DNA of 64,000 bases from contig NC_062978.1 in assembly GCF_023078275.1 (NCBI RefSeq), positions 5,532,585-5,596,584 on the forward strand, in the 5' to 3' direction. Position numbers and translations under genes: made by a program. Under the pieces are notes generated by a model. That model had not been told where the DNA came from and made no database searches. It saw nothing but the letters and a program-made list of their open reading frames with translations. Origin of the DNA: Leguminivora glycinivorella. Its lineage: Eukaryota; Arthropoda; Insecta; Lepidoptera; Tortricidae. Shown piece by piece: positions 31,138-40,679 of the stretch (the stretch's first letter is position 1; every line of letters starts with the position of its first letter).

Positions 31138-31470
31138 TCTTCTTCTTCCTCCTACCCTTATCCCACGTTATGTGGGGTCGGTACAACATGTCTTCCTCCT
31201 CCATTCTCCCCTATCTTTCGTCATCTCAACACTCACATCTTTCTTTCTCATGTCCTCTTTCACACAATCCATCCATCGTTGTTTGGGTTTACCCTTCCCT
31301 CTCCATCCATCAACATTCATCTCCAACATTCTTTTGCCTATATGACACTCATCCCTCCTCATTACATGACCGTACCACGCCAACCTGCCACTCCTTATCT
31401 TTTCCGTTATAGGCGCAACTTTCAAACTTCCCCTAATATACTCATTCCTGATCCGATCTAAAAGTAAATG
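31138..31470 (-). mobile_element. RTE-type LINE 3' fragment, copy 1
   Basis: 5'-truncated. On the minus strand a frame (31462 down to 31168) reads LDRIRNEYIRGSLKVAP, then GRLAWYGHVMRR, VDGWRGKGKPKQRWMDCVK and a stop. This is the C-terminal tail that follows the reverse transcriptase in RTE/BovB-like elements. The 3' UTR has CCCCACATAACGTGGGATAA and ends in an AAGAAGAAGA tail. Confidence 0.8.
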
Positions 31471-31612
31471 AATGAAATAAAAGTAAATGGATGAGTGGTG
31501 AATGTAAGTAATTCGGCGAATCAAGTATTTGATCGATAATTTTGAGAGTCATTTCCGGCATTGATACCGCAATAACAATAGCGCTTAGGTATATTTTCAC
31601 ATACACCATATA
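31471..31612. other. Non-coding spacer
   Basis: AAAAGTAAATGAATGAAAT duplicated next to AAAAGTAAATGGATGAG at about 31458-31500; otherwise nothing. Confidence 0.4.
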
Positions 31613-31836
31613 ACCAGTGATCGGAACTATGAGAGCAAAAGTTAAAACTTGCTAAGTGGACATTTTAGAGCCATGAAAATATTAATATCCTTGTAGTAAT
31701 GTATTAGAAATCTTGGATTCAGGTATAGAATCAAATTTAACACGGATTTGAAAATAATAATCTTGGTTTTATTTTAAATTTCTGTCAGCTCTAAGGTTTT
31801 GTTAAAGTTTTCCTCCCATAGTTCCGATCACTGACC
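31613..31836. mobile_element. hAT-like MITE 'CAGTGATCGGAACTATG'
   Basis: CCAGTGATCGGAACTATGAG at 31613 is mirrored by CATAGTTCCGATCACTG ending at about 31834. CAGTG-type ends suggest hAT. No ORF. Confidence 0.7.
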
Positions 31837-31854
31837 ATAGCGTAATAAATACAG

Positions 31855-32236
31855 TGACCATCATCATCATTCCCTTGCCCTTTTCCCATTATTTGGGGTC
31901 GGCGCAGCAGATCATCTTCCTCCATTTCTCTCTATCAGCCGTCATTTCCATACTAATACCTTTCACTGTTGTTCACCATTCCATCCATCTTTTCTTAGGC
32001 CTTCCACTACCATTGTATCCATCCACTTTCATATTTACCACTCGTTTTATAACATTGATCCATTACATGCCCATACCATGCTAATCTACTTCCTCTCAAT
32101 TTCTCTGTCACTGGCGCTACTTTCAGGCTTCCTCTTATATACTCATTCCGAATCCTATCCAGTCTTGTCACACCACACATCCATCGCAACATTCTCATTT
32201 CATTCACATGCAGTCTTCTCTCATCATTCGTCACAG
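31855..32236 (-). mobile_element. RTE-type LINE 3' fragment, copy 2, with long target duplication
   Basis: The minus-strand frame reads DERRLHVNEMRMLRWMCG, VTRLDRIRNEYIRGSLKVAP and RLAWYGHVM before a frameshift. The 3' end is an ATGATGATG-type tail at 31856-31872. The copy is bounded by the same 23-bp word, TGACCATAGCGTAATAAATA + CAG, at 31832-31854 and 32237-32259, which is best read as its target-site duplication. Confidence 0.88.
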
Positions 32237-32255
32237 TGACCATAGCGTAATAAAT

Positions 32256-32513
32256 ACAGGGTGAAATAAAAAGTACCGTTCAAACTTTGCATGTAACTTT
32301 TAATGAACAACTTTTATTATGGAACCAATGCCACACAGACTCGAAAATAAATTTGGCTGTCCATAGAAATGAGCGACTTCATAACTGTCGAATGTATGAA
32401 ACGGCCAAATTGTTTTTTTGCGATTTCAGCATTGGTCCCATAATGGACCTTGTTCATTATGACCTCAAAATTCACTATGCAAAGTTTTAACGGTCCTTTT
32501 TATTTCACTGTGT
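32256..32513. mobile_element. MITE 'ACAGGGTGAAATAAAAAG', copy 1
   Basis: The ends ACAGGGTGAAATAAAAAGTA and GGTCCTTTTTATTTCACTGT are inverted repeats. The inner block TTCATTATGACCTCAAAA is shared with copies at 33880, 35407 and 44112. Confidence 0.8.
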
Positions 32514-32517
32514 ATAA

Positions 32518-32695
32518 TGCATACTAATATTATAAATGGGAAAGTGTGTGTGTCTGTTTGTTTGTCCGTCTTTCACGGCAAAACCGAGCGATGAATTGAC
32601 GTGATTTATTAGGTGGAGATAGTTGAAGGGATGGAGAGTGACATAGTCTACTTTTTGTCTCTTTCTAACGCGAGCGAAGCCGAGGGCAAAAGCTA
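32518..32695 (+). mobile_element. Lep1-like non-autonomous Helitron, copy 2
   Basis: ATACTAATATTATAAATGGG to AACGCGAGCGAAGCCGAGGG, ending CAAAAGCTAG. It directly follows the MITE above. Confidence 0.8.
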
Positions 32696-33593
32696 GTAGG
32701 TACCTATATAAAACCTACATTTTTACAACGAAATGTAAATGTTGTGGACAAAGATTTGCATCGGTAAAAGTTGATCCATCTAAAAACACATTATCATGCT
32801 AGAAATCTAGATAACGAGGACCAGTTAGTATAATCGTATAAATAAAGCCTCAGGAACAAATGTAACAAAATTTAATAGACGTTATTATAGCACACATATC
32901 AGTTTAGCTTACGGTACCTGTATGTCAAATTAATGGTAATTGGTAATTATCCTGGATGTATTTATGGCGAGACTGGTTGAGCGGGGCGAACGCGATTTGA
33001 GTTGAGACGCGTCGTTGGAGGTGGTTGGGTGTTTCAAAGGCGTACACAATGAGTAAATGATAACAATTTTGAGATCAGAAATTTCACATTGTTCTCCTAG
33101 ACTGGCATTCAAATCAGTTAACTGGAATACTACTACTATACTGGTAGTTAACGAAAATAATATTGGCTTCTTATAATCGATCGTTTATCTGATCGGGGTG
33201 AATCAAAAAATCGCCGAATCAAGCCGAAAGTCTAGGTCTCTCGCCAGTAAATAAATATTATTCATTAGTTAGTAAATTACTTACTTACATGTTGGTACCT
33301 ATAACAACATAACTTATTTACCGTTTGTCTAAACTCACTGAATCACCAGACTCATTTTCTCTTAAGCCTGCTTTACAGCTCAGCCAATTATCGCTTCTCA
33401 AATCCCACAAAAAATAAAAACTGTTTAATAAGCTTTTAGCCGCTAATGACGTGATTCACGTGATGTCTTTTGGATGAAACCATTCGTTTTAGGATTTCAC
33501 AGCTTGACCCCAATGACCAGTATTTCAAATTGCATAATTTAATTATCATAATTTATAATAAACATTTTAAATGCAAATCTTGTAAAACATTAT
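32696..33593. other. Non-coding stretch
   Basis: No gene or repeat recognised. Confidence 0.4.
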
Positions 33594-33744
33594 GGTGATG
33601 AATGGAAACGCCCGGCAATATTAAGTATGGGACAACAGGTCTGCCTGTACTGTAGTGAACACTGAGTGGAGAGCACTGCAACGTACAGCGACTTATGGTG
33701 GTCACGACCCTCAGTCATGAGGTTTCGACGAAGAAGAAGAAGTA
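33594..33744 (+). mobile_element. LINE 3' fragment (RTATYGGHDPQS type)
   Basis: The frame TEWRALQRTATYGGHDPQS ends at a stop, followed by GAGGTTTCGACGAAGAAGAA and a GAAGAAG tail, typical of the 3' end of lepidopteran LINEs. Confidence 0.65.
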
Positions 33745-33879
33745 AACACTAGTGAATCTTCCTGCGAAACCGATGGTACTGGGTTCGAAACCCGGTAAGG
33801 GCATTTTGTTTGTGTGATAGACACAAATATTAGTAAGTCATTGTTGTTTTCTAAGCATATACGTAAATATGTATTTGTC
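33745..33879 (+). mobile_element. tRNA-derived SINE, truncated at both ends
   Basis: B box region CTGGGTTCGAAACCCGGTAA, then GTGTGATAGACACAAATATT and a diverged GTAAGTCATTGTTGTTTTCT. It matches the middle of the SINE at 17597. The A box is degraded and the 3' third is missing. Confidence 0.7.
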
Positions 33880-34018
33880 TGTAAGGGGCGAATTAGAAGG
33901 GACTTTTGAGGTCATAATGAACAACTTTTCTTATGAGACCAATGCTGAAAAAAAAAAAAATTGGCTGTCAAAGTCACTATGCAATGTATGGCTGATCCTT
34001 TTTATTTCAGACTGTAAA
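33880..34018. mobile_element. MITE 'ACAGGGTGAAATAAAAAG', copy 2 (degraded)
   Basis: GACTTTTGAGGTCATAATGA and ATCCTTTTTATTTCAGACTG. It shares the core with 32256 and 44112 but lacks much of the centre. Confidence 0.7.
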
Positions 34019-34466
34019 CATAGTCGCCAATTACCCACAATTCATGGCATTTATGCTTAGTTTGAGGCTAAATACAACCAGTTTTCATGTTCGTTCAAGT
34101 TTTTTGGTTAAAATAGCGCCTACGTGCTCTTTGGTTCAAACAACAAGCTACTTGTCATTTGAATCGGCAATATATTTGAATCAACGAGTCGATTTTATAA
34201 AAACAACCTGACACATATTGTTTTAAACATACGTTTGGCTGATTCAAACGGATAAACCGCAACAAGTCGAACTTGTTAAATTCACAATGCAAATTTCTCT
34301 CAGTGTACATTTGCCAGTGTAAGATGTCTCCCCAATATTTACTCGTATTTGTGTTATTAACGGGCGTGGGCCGCGAACCGAAAGATTCCATCAAATTACC
34401 TACTTCTCTATATTGTAAGTATTGAATAATTCCCAAGTAATCGCCGATAGCATCAAACCTGGGTGG
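34019..34466. other. Non-coding stretch
   Basis: Nothing recognised. The 93-residue minus frame is not supported. Confidence 0.4.
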
Positions 34467-34600
34467 CTAGCCGAATGGCACAATCGCTCACGAAACGAAG
34501 CGCTAGTAGATATCTATCTCTATCGCGCTTGCGTATTGGCGCGACAGAGCCAGCGGCGTATCGCTTTCGTTTGGCGTCGGAGAAATGCCATTCGGCTACG
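34467..34600. mobile_element. GACAGAGCCAG foldback MITE
   Basis: CTAGCCGAATGGCACAATCG and AATGCCATTCGGCTACG are inverted ends. The centre has GATATCTATCTCTATCGC and GGCGCGACAGAGCCAG. Related to 28553, 59781 and 60029. Confidence 0.75.
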
Positions 34601-35160
34601 GGGCCAGGCACGCAAAGTCGCGACGCAATAAAGGTAATGTAGGCAAGGTATTTGCCAATATCCTCGTGGAGTGGCCCTCCGGAATATCTTGAGATTGTAT
34701 TCCCCCTACATAAAAATTGTTCCCGAATAGAGATACTACCCGGATAAATATTCAATTTCACTACGGACGAAAAAGATTTGATACCTTTTGTACGTACCTA
34801 GCTTTATTGGATAGAGTTTGGAATGGAGTGGATAATCGTATTCATAGTTTTTTCGAAAGATTGTAAATATATCTCAGAACCGGTTTATTCGCAAAATTAC
34901 TTTTGCTACTTATCTTTAGATTATCATTTTATTTTAATGGAAAAATTAAACAAAAAATGTTACCTATTCACGATCTTATATGTAAAAAATAAAAATACAA
35001 TTTAGGTTACCTAAATAGATACTAATTATATTTTGAATATCACGATTTCTATCGTAAAGATACATTTAGCTACGAACTTTATAATGAAGTGGTTCCTGAT
35101 TTAATAATCAATTTATTAATATTGAATAGCGTGTTGGCGTGTCTCATTTGTTCGCGTAAA
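34601..35160. other. Non-coding stretch
   Basis: Nothing recognised; a 60-residue AT-rich open frame is not supported. Confidence 0.4.
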
Positions 35161-35202
35161 TAATTGGGTGAGTATAATATAGTATAATATACTCACCCAA
35201 TT
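35161..35202. repeat. Small perfect palindrome
   Basis: TAATTGGGTGAGTAT is mirrored by ATACTCACCCAATTA with a 12-bp spacer. Confidence 0.9.
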
Positions 35203-35406
35203 ATATTATACAGAGTGATTATAGTGACAGTGAGCGATGAGAAAATAATCGGCGTATCCACTAGTCGATGGCGCCGGTAAGAAAACGACATGTAGATGAA
35301 AAGGGCAGCTGAATCTAATACAATCGGGGAAAGCGATACTCCGTTCTTTACTTAGGGTTGTCGACTACCTAATTTTTAAAAGGTCTTCGATGTAGGTCAA
35401 CAATAT
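35203..35406. other. Short non-coding spacer
   Basis: Nothing recognised. Confidence 0.4.
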
Positions 35407-36001
35407 ACAGGTGAAATAAAGAGGACCAGCCATACCTTGCATAGTGACTTTTGAGGTCATAATGAACAACTTTTATTATGGCACCAATGACGACATCGCG
35501 AAATAGTACATTACGATACAAGTGCGTAAAAAAGGAAGTTCGAAACGAGCGGCGATAAATTAAAACACGACCGAAGGGAGTGTTTTAAATCGACACGAGT
35601 TACGTATTTCCTTTTCGCACATGTATCGTACGACGTTTTTCAGTACAGATGAGCCTCCAAAGTTTCCACCTGGCATATAATGAACTACTTCTCGCACTAG
35701 TGCGTAAAAAAAACACCATCTGTACTGAAATAGTAGATGTTGTTTTTTTTACGCACTGTACATCGTTGTAACATCTGTACTGAAAATGCTTTTTCAGTAC
35801 AGATGGTGTTTTTTTACGCACTGGTATCGTAATGTACTATTGTCTGTTCCATACGTTTCAACTGACGTGATGCCGCTCATTTCTATGAAACACCAAAATT
35901 TTTTTCGCGATTTCACCATTTGTCCCATAATAAAAGTTGTTCATTATGACCTCAAAAGTCACGTTGCAAAAGTATGGCTGGTTCTTTTTATGTTACCCTG
36001 T
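35407..36001. mobile_element. MITE 'ACAGGGTGAAATAAAAAG', copy 3, with nested element
   Basis: The outer ends ACAGGTGAAATAAAGAGGAC and GTTCTTTTTATGTTACCCTGT are kept. The centre is interrupted at 35502-35841 by a different MITE. Confidence 0.85.
35502..35841. mobile_element. MITE 'AATAGTACATTACGATAC', copy 1 (nested)
   Basis: AATAGTACATTACGATACAA at one end and GTATCGTAATGTACTATT at the other. The interior has several TTTTTCAGTACAGATG words in alternating directions and a GAAGGGAGTGTTTTAAATCG block. A partial reverse copy is at 57832-58062. Confidence 0.88.
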
Positions 36002-36760
36002 ATTTTAATTGTAGATATTACGGTATAGAAATTAAAAATAAGAAGGCACTTTAAATGATTTGTTTTGATTACCTACACTTTACTTGATTCGCTTAATTGC
36101 CGTTGATCCGCTACCAATTTTTTTTTTCCTCCCATATAACATCATTTCAAAGACCGCTTCCATGAAGCACAAATAAGGGTAAAACATTTTAATTAACGTA
36201 CGGTTTTCGCATTAGTAAACATTTTTCCTCATTTCTTACTTAATTAAATATTATAATGACGGTGCGCAGACATTCATTTGGTATGCTGAGCGATATTGCT
36301 TCTGTATTTCATTTAATATCGTACTCAACGGTTACACAATAAAAGCGTAATACGTGGCTATAAAATGAAACGAACAATTCTATATTTATGCCCCATTTCC
36401 TATCACACGCTGATAACTATGGGGAAGTAGTTAAAGAGTAATGTAAAGTTTTATTGCGTTCCGTGATACTGGGCGCACAAAGTATGGCATTGTTAGCAAC
36501 CCTGCGCGGGCTGCTAGGGTTGCCAGGTACAAATTTCCCCTGTAAACTGTAATCCCGTACTTAAACCATACAGTGAGGTCACTGTCCGAGCAAAACGGAA
36601 AACTGTGAAATTAAATGAACTAAGCAAAGGTTGACTTATTTTAGTTATAAGGCAGGCAGCTTGCAAAATTGGCATGCCAGCAAAGTACTTGCATGCCAGT
36701 AATTTTGTACGCGGCTGTCATGTCAGTTGTGCAAACTAAAAACATATGTATCGCAGACCT
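36002..36760. other. Non-coding stretch
   Basis: No gene. A GGCTGCTAGGGTTGCCAGGT word near 36510 resembles MITE ends, but no partner was found. Confidence 0.4.
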
Positions 36761-36918
36761 AAGACACGCCACAGCCAGTCTTAAAAATTCATAATCTTAA
36801 AAAAGATTTGTATGCAACCTGTCAGTTCAAACTGACATAATTTTCAGATTGAACTGACAGACTGCATACAAGCTTTTTTTTAAATCATGAATTTTTAAGA
36901 CTGTCTGTGGCATGCCTT
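36761..36918. mobile_element. 158-bp foldback MITE
   Basis: AAGACACGCCACAGCCAGTC + TTAAAAATTCAT is mirrored by ATGAATTTTTAAGACTG + TCTGTGGCATGCCTT. Inner pair CTGTCAGTTCAA / TTGAACTGACAG. Confidence 0.85.
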
Positions 36919-37661
36919 AAGGTGTTTATAAATCTCATCTACTCGTCAATCAAGTCTTAACATTTCTGGTATACTTTAAACAACGAACATTATTATCAAG
37001 ACAATTATTTCTGACAGCTGGTAACCCTAACAGGGACGCCGGGGTATTGAATGAGATTGCTTCTTACTTCGGCAAATGGATCACGTAGTGGATGAGATGT
37101 CACAGTGTTTTAACTTATCCCAATTCGACTGATCTCCAGCCCGATAGGTAGACCTTTTAGATTCGATATTAGACTTGGGTGCGATAAAATCTAATGGGTA
37201 TTTTGTTCTTTATTTGAAATTTTATGTTATGCGCTACTCTTAATACATACATACATACATTTTAACTGATATTAAGATATAATAGATTCATTTATTTATA
37301 AACAACATATAAAATAATACAATAAACACTTAAATTAAAACTTATAAATAAAATATTTGGCCCAGGTCTTGCTCGTTGGGTAAGGTGCCCAGAAGAACAA
37401 AATAAAAACGTTCATTCAGCCATAAGGCCACAAGGGCTCCTTTACACTTCAATGGGCACAATTAAATACGTGAAATGCGTAAACTTTACATTTTTAATTA
37501 TCTTCAAAATAAAATAATAATAAAAAGAGATGTATAAAAATATCATAGTAAATGGAAAAAACTCTAGATAAAATGCTATAGGTACTTCATATGGTCTTTA
37601 TTCAAAATTATATTCAAATTTGTCACTAATTTCGCGAATTATATACTGCATGTTTGAAAAA
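36919..37661. other. Non-coding stretch
   Basis: No gene. Short (TACA)n near 37243-37260. Confidence 0.4.
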
Positions 37662-38036
37662 TCCATACTAATATTATAAATGGGAAAGTGTGTGTGTGTC
37701 TGTTTGACGTTTTTTTAAGTCCATAGTCTTTCACGGTAAAACGGCACTAGCTTTGGTACGAATACGATAAAGTTCAAAAATAAAAAATGGAAAAAAATGT
37801 TTTATTTTTTGTAAGGGAGCTGAATTTTTTTTCATTCCAACCCTAACGATATATTGTTGATAGGTATTTAAAAATGAATTAACATTGTTTTTTGATAATA
37901 TTTATATTTTCGTCACTCCTAAAGGAAAAAAAAGTGCGTCCCCCCTCTAACTTTTGATAGGCTAGTTTTTGAGAAAAATACTTTTTGCTCTCTTTTGTCT
38001 CTTTCTAACGCGAGCGAAGGCGCGGGCAAAAGCTAC
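37662..38036 (+). mobile_element. Lep1-like Helitron, copy 3, with nested fragment
   Basis: It starts TCCATACTAATATTATAAAT and ends AACGCGAGCGAAGGCGCGGG + CAAAAGCTACTAG. Positions about 37757-37980 are a partial copy of the AGGGTTCCGTAG family (CATTCCAACCCTAACG, CCCCCCTCTAACTTTTGA). Confidence 0.8.
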
Positions 38037-38804
38037 TAGTGAAATAATGTGGGTTAATCCGCGCGTGACTTAAAATAAGTTTAGTGATACATTCACAACT
38101 GTTTCTAATCCATAAAGCCATTTTAATAGGTGATAAAATGACCATAAATAGCTTAAGTTGAAGGATACGTATAATCAAATACGTTCACAGGCTGTAATTG
38201 GGAAATTCCCGCGCGGGCCCGGAGCGGGTGGGTGCTGAAAAACAATTTCACGCCAAATCTTAGCCTGTGTTTTCCTATTTCCTTTTATTTATCTTTTCTT
38301 TTCTTTTCTGGAGAATCAATTTCACGGATGAGTGTGGCGATGATCGCAGTTCAAAAAGCGGGCACGTATGCAGTGGACTTGTGTTCGGCGATAAGGTACA
38401 GTAACTAGGGAAGATTATCTTGTTTGTTTTGCTGATGTAGTTGTTACGTTTTGAGAGTTTTCTGCAAATAATTAGAATTGAAATGCCTAGATCGATATTT
38501 GTTTTAGACAGTGTAGGTTTTAGTTCCGTCATTCTCAAGACGTGAGGGCGAATTTTAATTACCGCTACTCATTTGTTTTGAGTGGAATTTCAGTTCTGAT
38601 TCTAATTTATCAAAATTCAAATTCCACTGGATATAGAAGCGTCGCGGCAATTAGAATATGGACTAGACGATTGAGAATTAAAGAGTCGGGACCAACTAAC
38701 GGATCCGTGGGTCAGTTAGTTGGTCATACGATAAGATATTCAGTGTTCCAAAATTTTGAAACCTGCCAGAGAATTGTAATTTTTTTCTAAATATTAATAT
38801 AAGA
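38037..38804. other. Non-coding stretch
   Basis: No gene supported. A locally GC-rich patch at 38208-38235 and TTTTC repeats near 38290-38310. Confidence 0.4.
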
Positions 38805-38889
38805 TGTACAGTCAGCTGCAGAGAAAAGGAGACATGCCATACAAATTTGTATGGAAAGGGGTCTACTTTTCTCTGCAGCTGACTGTACG
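38805..38889. mobile_element. Foldback MITE 'TGTACAGTCAGCTGCAGAG', copy 1
   Basis: TGTACAGTCAGCTGCAGAGA and TCTCTGCAGCTGACTGTAC are complementary ends around CATACAAATTTGTATGG. Copy 2 is at 61979-62064. Confidence 0.9.
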
Positions 38890-39320
38890 TACGTCTATTC
38901 ATTCTACCTAAGCCCTGTTGACTAACTGGTATCGACATACTTTAACAACTGCTTGAAACAGTCGTAAGTTAATTAAACAAGCGGGCAATAGAGTGAAATA
39001 CCAATGCTCCCACACAGTTAAAAGGGAGATAATCCACTGACGGAGTCCGGTCCCGTCCGGGCCACCGTCGTCATTACCGGCGCGTCGGAACACTCGGAAC
39101 CCCGTCCCGATAATAAGCTTCCTGCTCCCTGCTGATTGTGCTAACAATTAAGAAATAAACAAAGTAAATAACTCTCTTATTGCTAAGCGCTCGAGGTTTA
39201 TATGTAGGTAAAAGCGATTAATATGAGGCCAATAACTATAACAATCGACTTGTAGTGTCAATAAAAAGGGGAGTTAGAAAATAAACAATGCAATATTAGC
39301 GTGTGCATAGGAAATAGATA
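38890..39320. repeat. Non-coding stretch with first copy of a 90-bp duplication
   Basis: About 39050-39139 (CCGTCCGGGCCACCGTCGTC to TAATAAGCTTCCTGCTC) recurs at 39870-39957. Otherwise nothing recognised. Confidence 0.6.
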
Positions 39321-39790
39321 GTTATTACCCCCTATTATTAAGGGTGAAAAGTTGTATTTTAACGCCGAGTGTGGAATTGAAAAACGAGCAAGTAAAAGGA
39401 TGCTATAGTAACTATAGTATGAACCACGAGCGAAGCGAGTGGTTCGAGAATAGAATACTGAACTTGCGAGTTTTTTAACACACGAGAAGTAAAATGCATT
39501 TGCACCCGAGTGTAACACAAAACTTTTCCCCTCACTATAGCGAGGAAAGTACAACGCAAAAAGCGCGTTTATCACTGCTTCCAGTAGTTCCACAGGTGGT
39601 AAATCATCATCATCACTAGATTAACTCACTTTTATCAATTTTAAAGCAGAAAAATGACTACATTCAAGGTCAAATTACTTTATCCACTAGTGGATAAAAT
39701 GCGTTTTTACCCGCTGGTATTGAAGGACAAAACACGTGTTTCCGAGCTCGGCTCGGCTTTTTCCCTAACTAGCTAGTTAGGGGAAAAAGC
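39321..39790 (-). mobile_element. Foldback repeat 'CCCCTCACTAGCTCGG', copy C
   Basis: Reverse of 10723-11160. It runs from AAAAGTTGTATTTTAACGCC to AACACGTGTTTCCGAGCTCG. After correcting for strand, its central hairpin agrees with copy B and is opposite to copy A. A CTAACTAGCTAGTTAG palindrome sits at its outer end. Confidence 0.8.
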
Positions 39791-40079
39791 AATTACTATG
39801 CCTATAACGACAGCAATCACTCTACCATTGCTAGTATCGACAGGAATAAAGCGAGTAACTCACTGGTTGGGTCCGGTAGCATCCGGGCCGCCGTGCTCAT
39901 TATCGGCGCGCCGGAACCCCGTCCCGATAATAAGCTTTCTGCTCGCTGCTCCTTCTGATTGGATGGCCGATGCGTGTGTTATCAGCGTATGCGGCGTGTG
40001 ACACACGACCCAATTTTCTTTAGGACTCCATAACCAGTCTACTCAATTTACTGGTCCGCATTCTGCCAAAAAAGAGAAG
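39791..40079. other. Non-coding stretch with second copy of a 90-bp duplication
   Basis: 39870-39957 repeats 39050-39139: CATCCGGGCCGCCGTGCTCA, CCCCGTCCCGATAATAAGCT. No gene supported. Confidence 0.6.
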
Positions 40080-40249
40080 AAATTAATAACCTAACCACAA
40101 AATATAAATAAAAAAAAAACGACATAGAGGACTTACCTCCATCAAACTTGGCTAAGAATACTCCTGACTACTTCAGCTTTCAAACATCAAAATCTAAATC
40201 TAAATTCGTTCATAAGTTCGGGAGCTACAATGCCACAGAGAGACACAAA
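40080..40249 (+). mobile_element. GACATAGTGGACCGATTTTC repeat, copy 2 (split by a LINE)
   Basis: CGACATAGAGGACTTACCTC, AAGAATACTCCTGACTACTT and GGGAGCTACAATGCCACAGA match the reverse of 44720-45005. The match stops at about 40249, where LINE sequence begins. CACACACAGACAGACTGACA at 44034-44056 looks like its continuation. Confidence 0.7.
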
Positions 40250-40251
40250 TA

Positions 40252-40650
40252 GTAATTTTATTAGGAAATAGTCTTAATGTAGATAAGCTTAGCATAGATA
40301 AATTGATGTCCACACTAAATGTTATTGAAAAATCTGGTGTGGGGAAAATTATATTATGTGCACTACCTTATGCAGAAAATGTATCATATGACTATAATTG
40401 TAAGATAGCTTACTATAATTCTTTAATGTACCATGCCATAGCTGTTAATAAAAAGTACCATTTCTTTGACTTAAATAAATTCATTGAGCGCTTCATGCTA
40501 GCTCCACGGAAGGTATTTTTGCCAAAGAAATTATTTGTATATTTAGTGGAGTTATTGGCCTTCAATATTGAGCCAAATAGATGTAATAGTGTTATATATA
40601 AGTCTCAGTCAGCTGACAAAGCCAAGGACCCCATGCCTCATTTAAACTAG
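40252..40650 (+). pseudogene. LINE ORF1 C-terminal remnant, esterase (SGNH)-like
   Basis: The frame is open from 40216 and the element part from about 40252. It reads VILLGNSLNVDKLSIDKL, then GVGKIILCALPYAENVS, NCKIAYYNSLMYHAI and KKYHFFDLNKF. This pattern (a GxN turn, a helix, a beta strand ending in alternating hydrophobics, then a YN-containing helix) resembles the SGNH-hydrolase/esterase domain found in ORF1 proteins of CR1-group LINEs. The N-terminal half with the nucleophile block is missing because of 5' truncation, so it cannot be functional. ORF2 starts 30 bp after its stop. ORF1 proteins normally bind element RNA; any esterase role here is inferred by similarity of pattern only. Confidence 0.6.
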
Positions 40651-40679
40651 ATTGTAAGACAGCGGAAAAACACCTGAAT

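Noticed and set aside
31059..31412. 117-codon + strand frame
   Set aside because: It is the antisense of the RTE-type C-terminal sequence that reads sensibly on the minus strand.
34453..34761. 102-codon minus-strand frame
   Set aside because: Most of it lies in the foldback MITE at 34467-34600 and has no domain.
40303..40650. Small independent 115-residue gene
   Set aside because: The frame is open upstream to 40216, ends 30 bp before ORF2 and matches the pattern of a LINE ORF1 tail.
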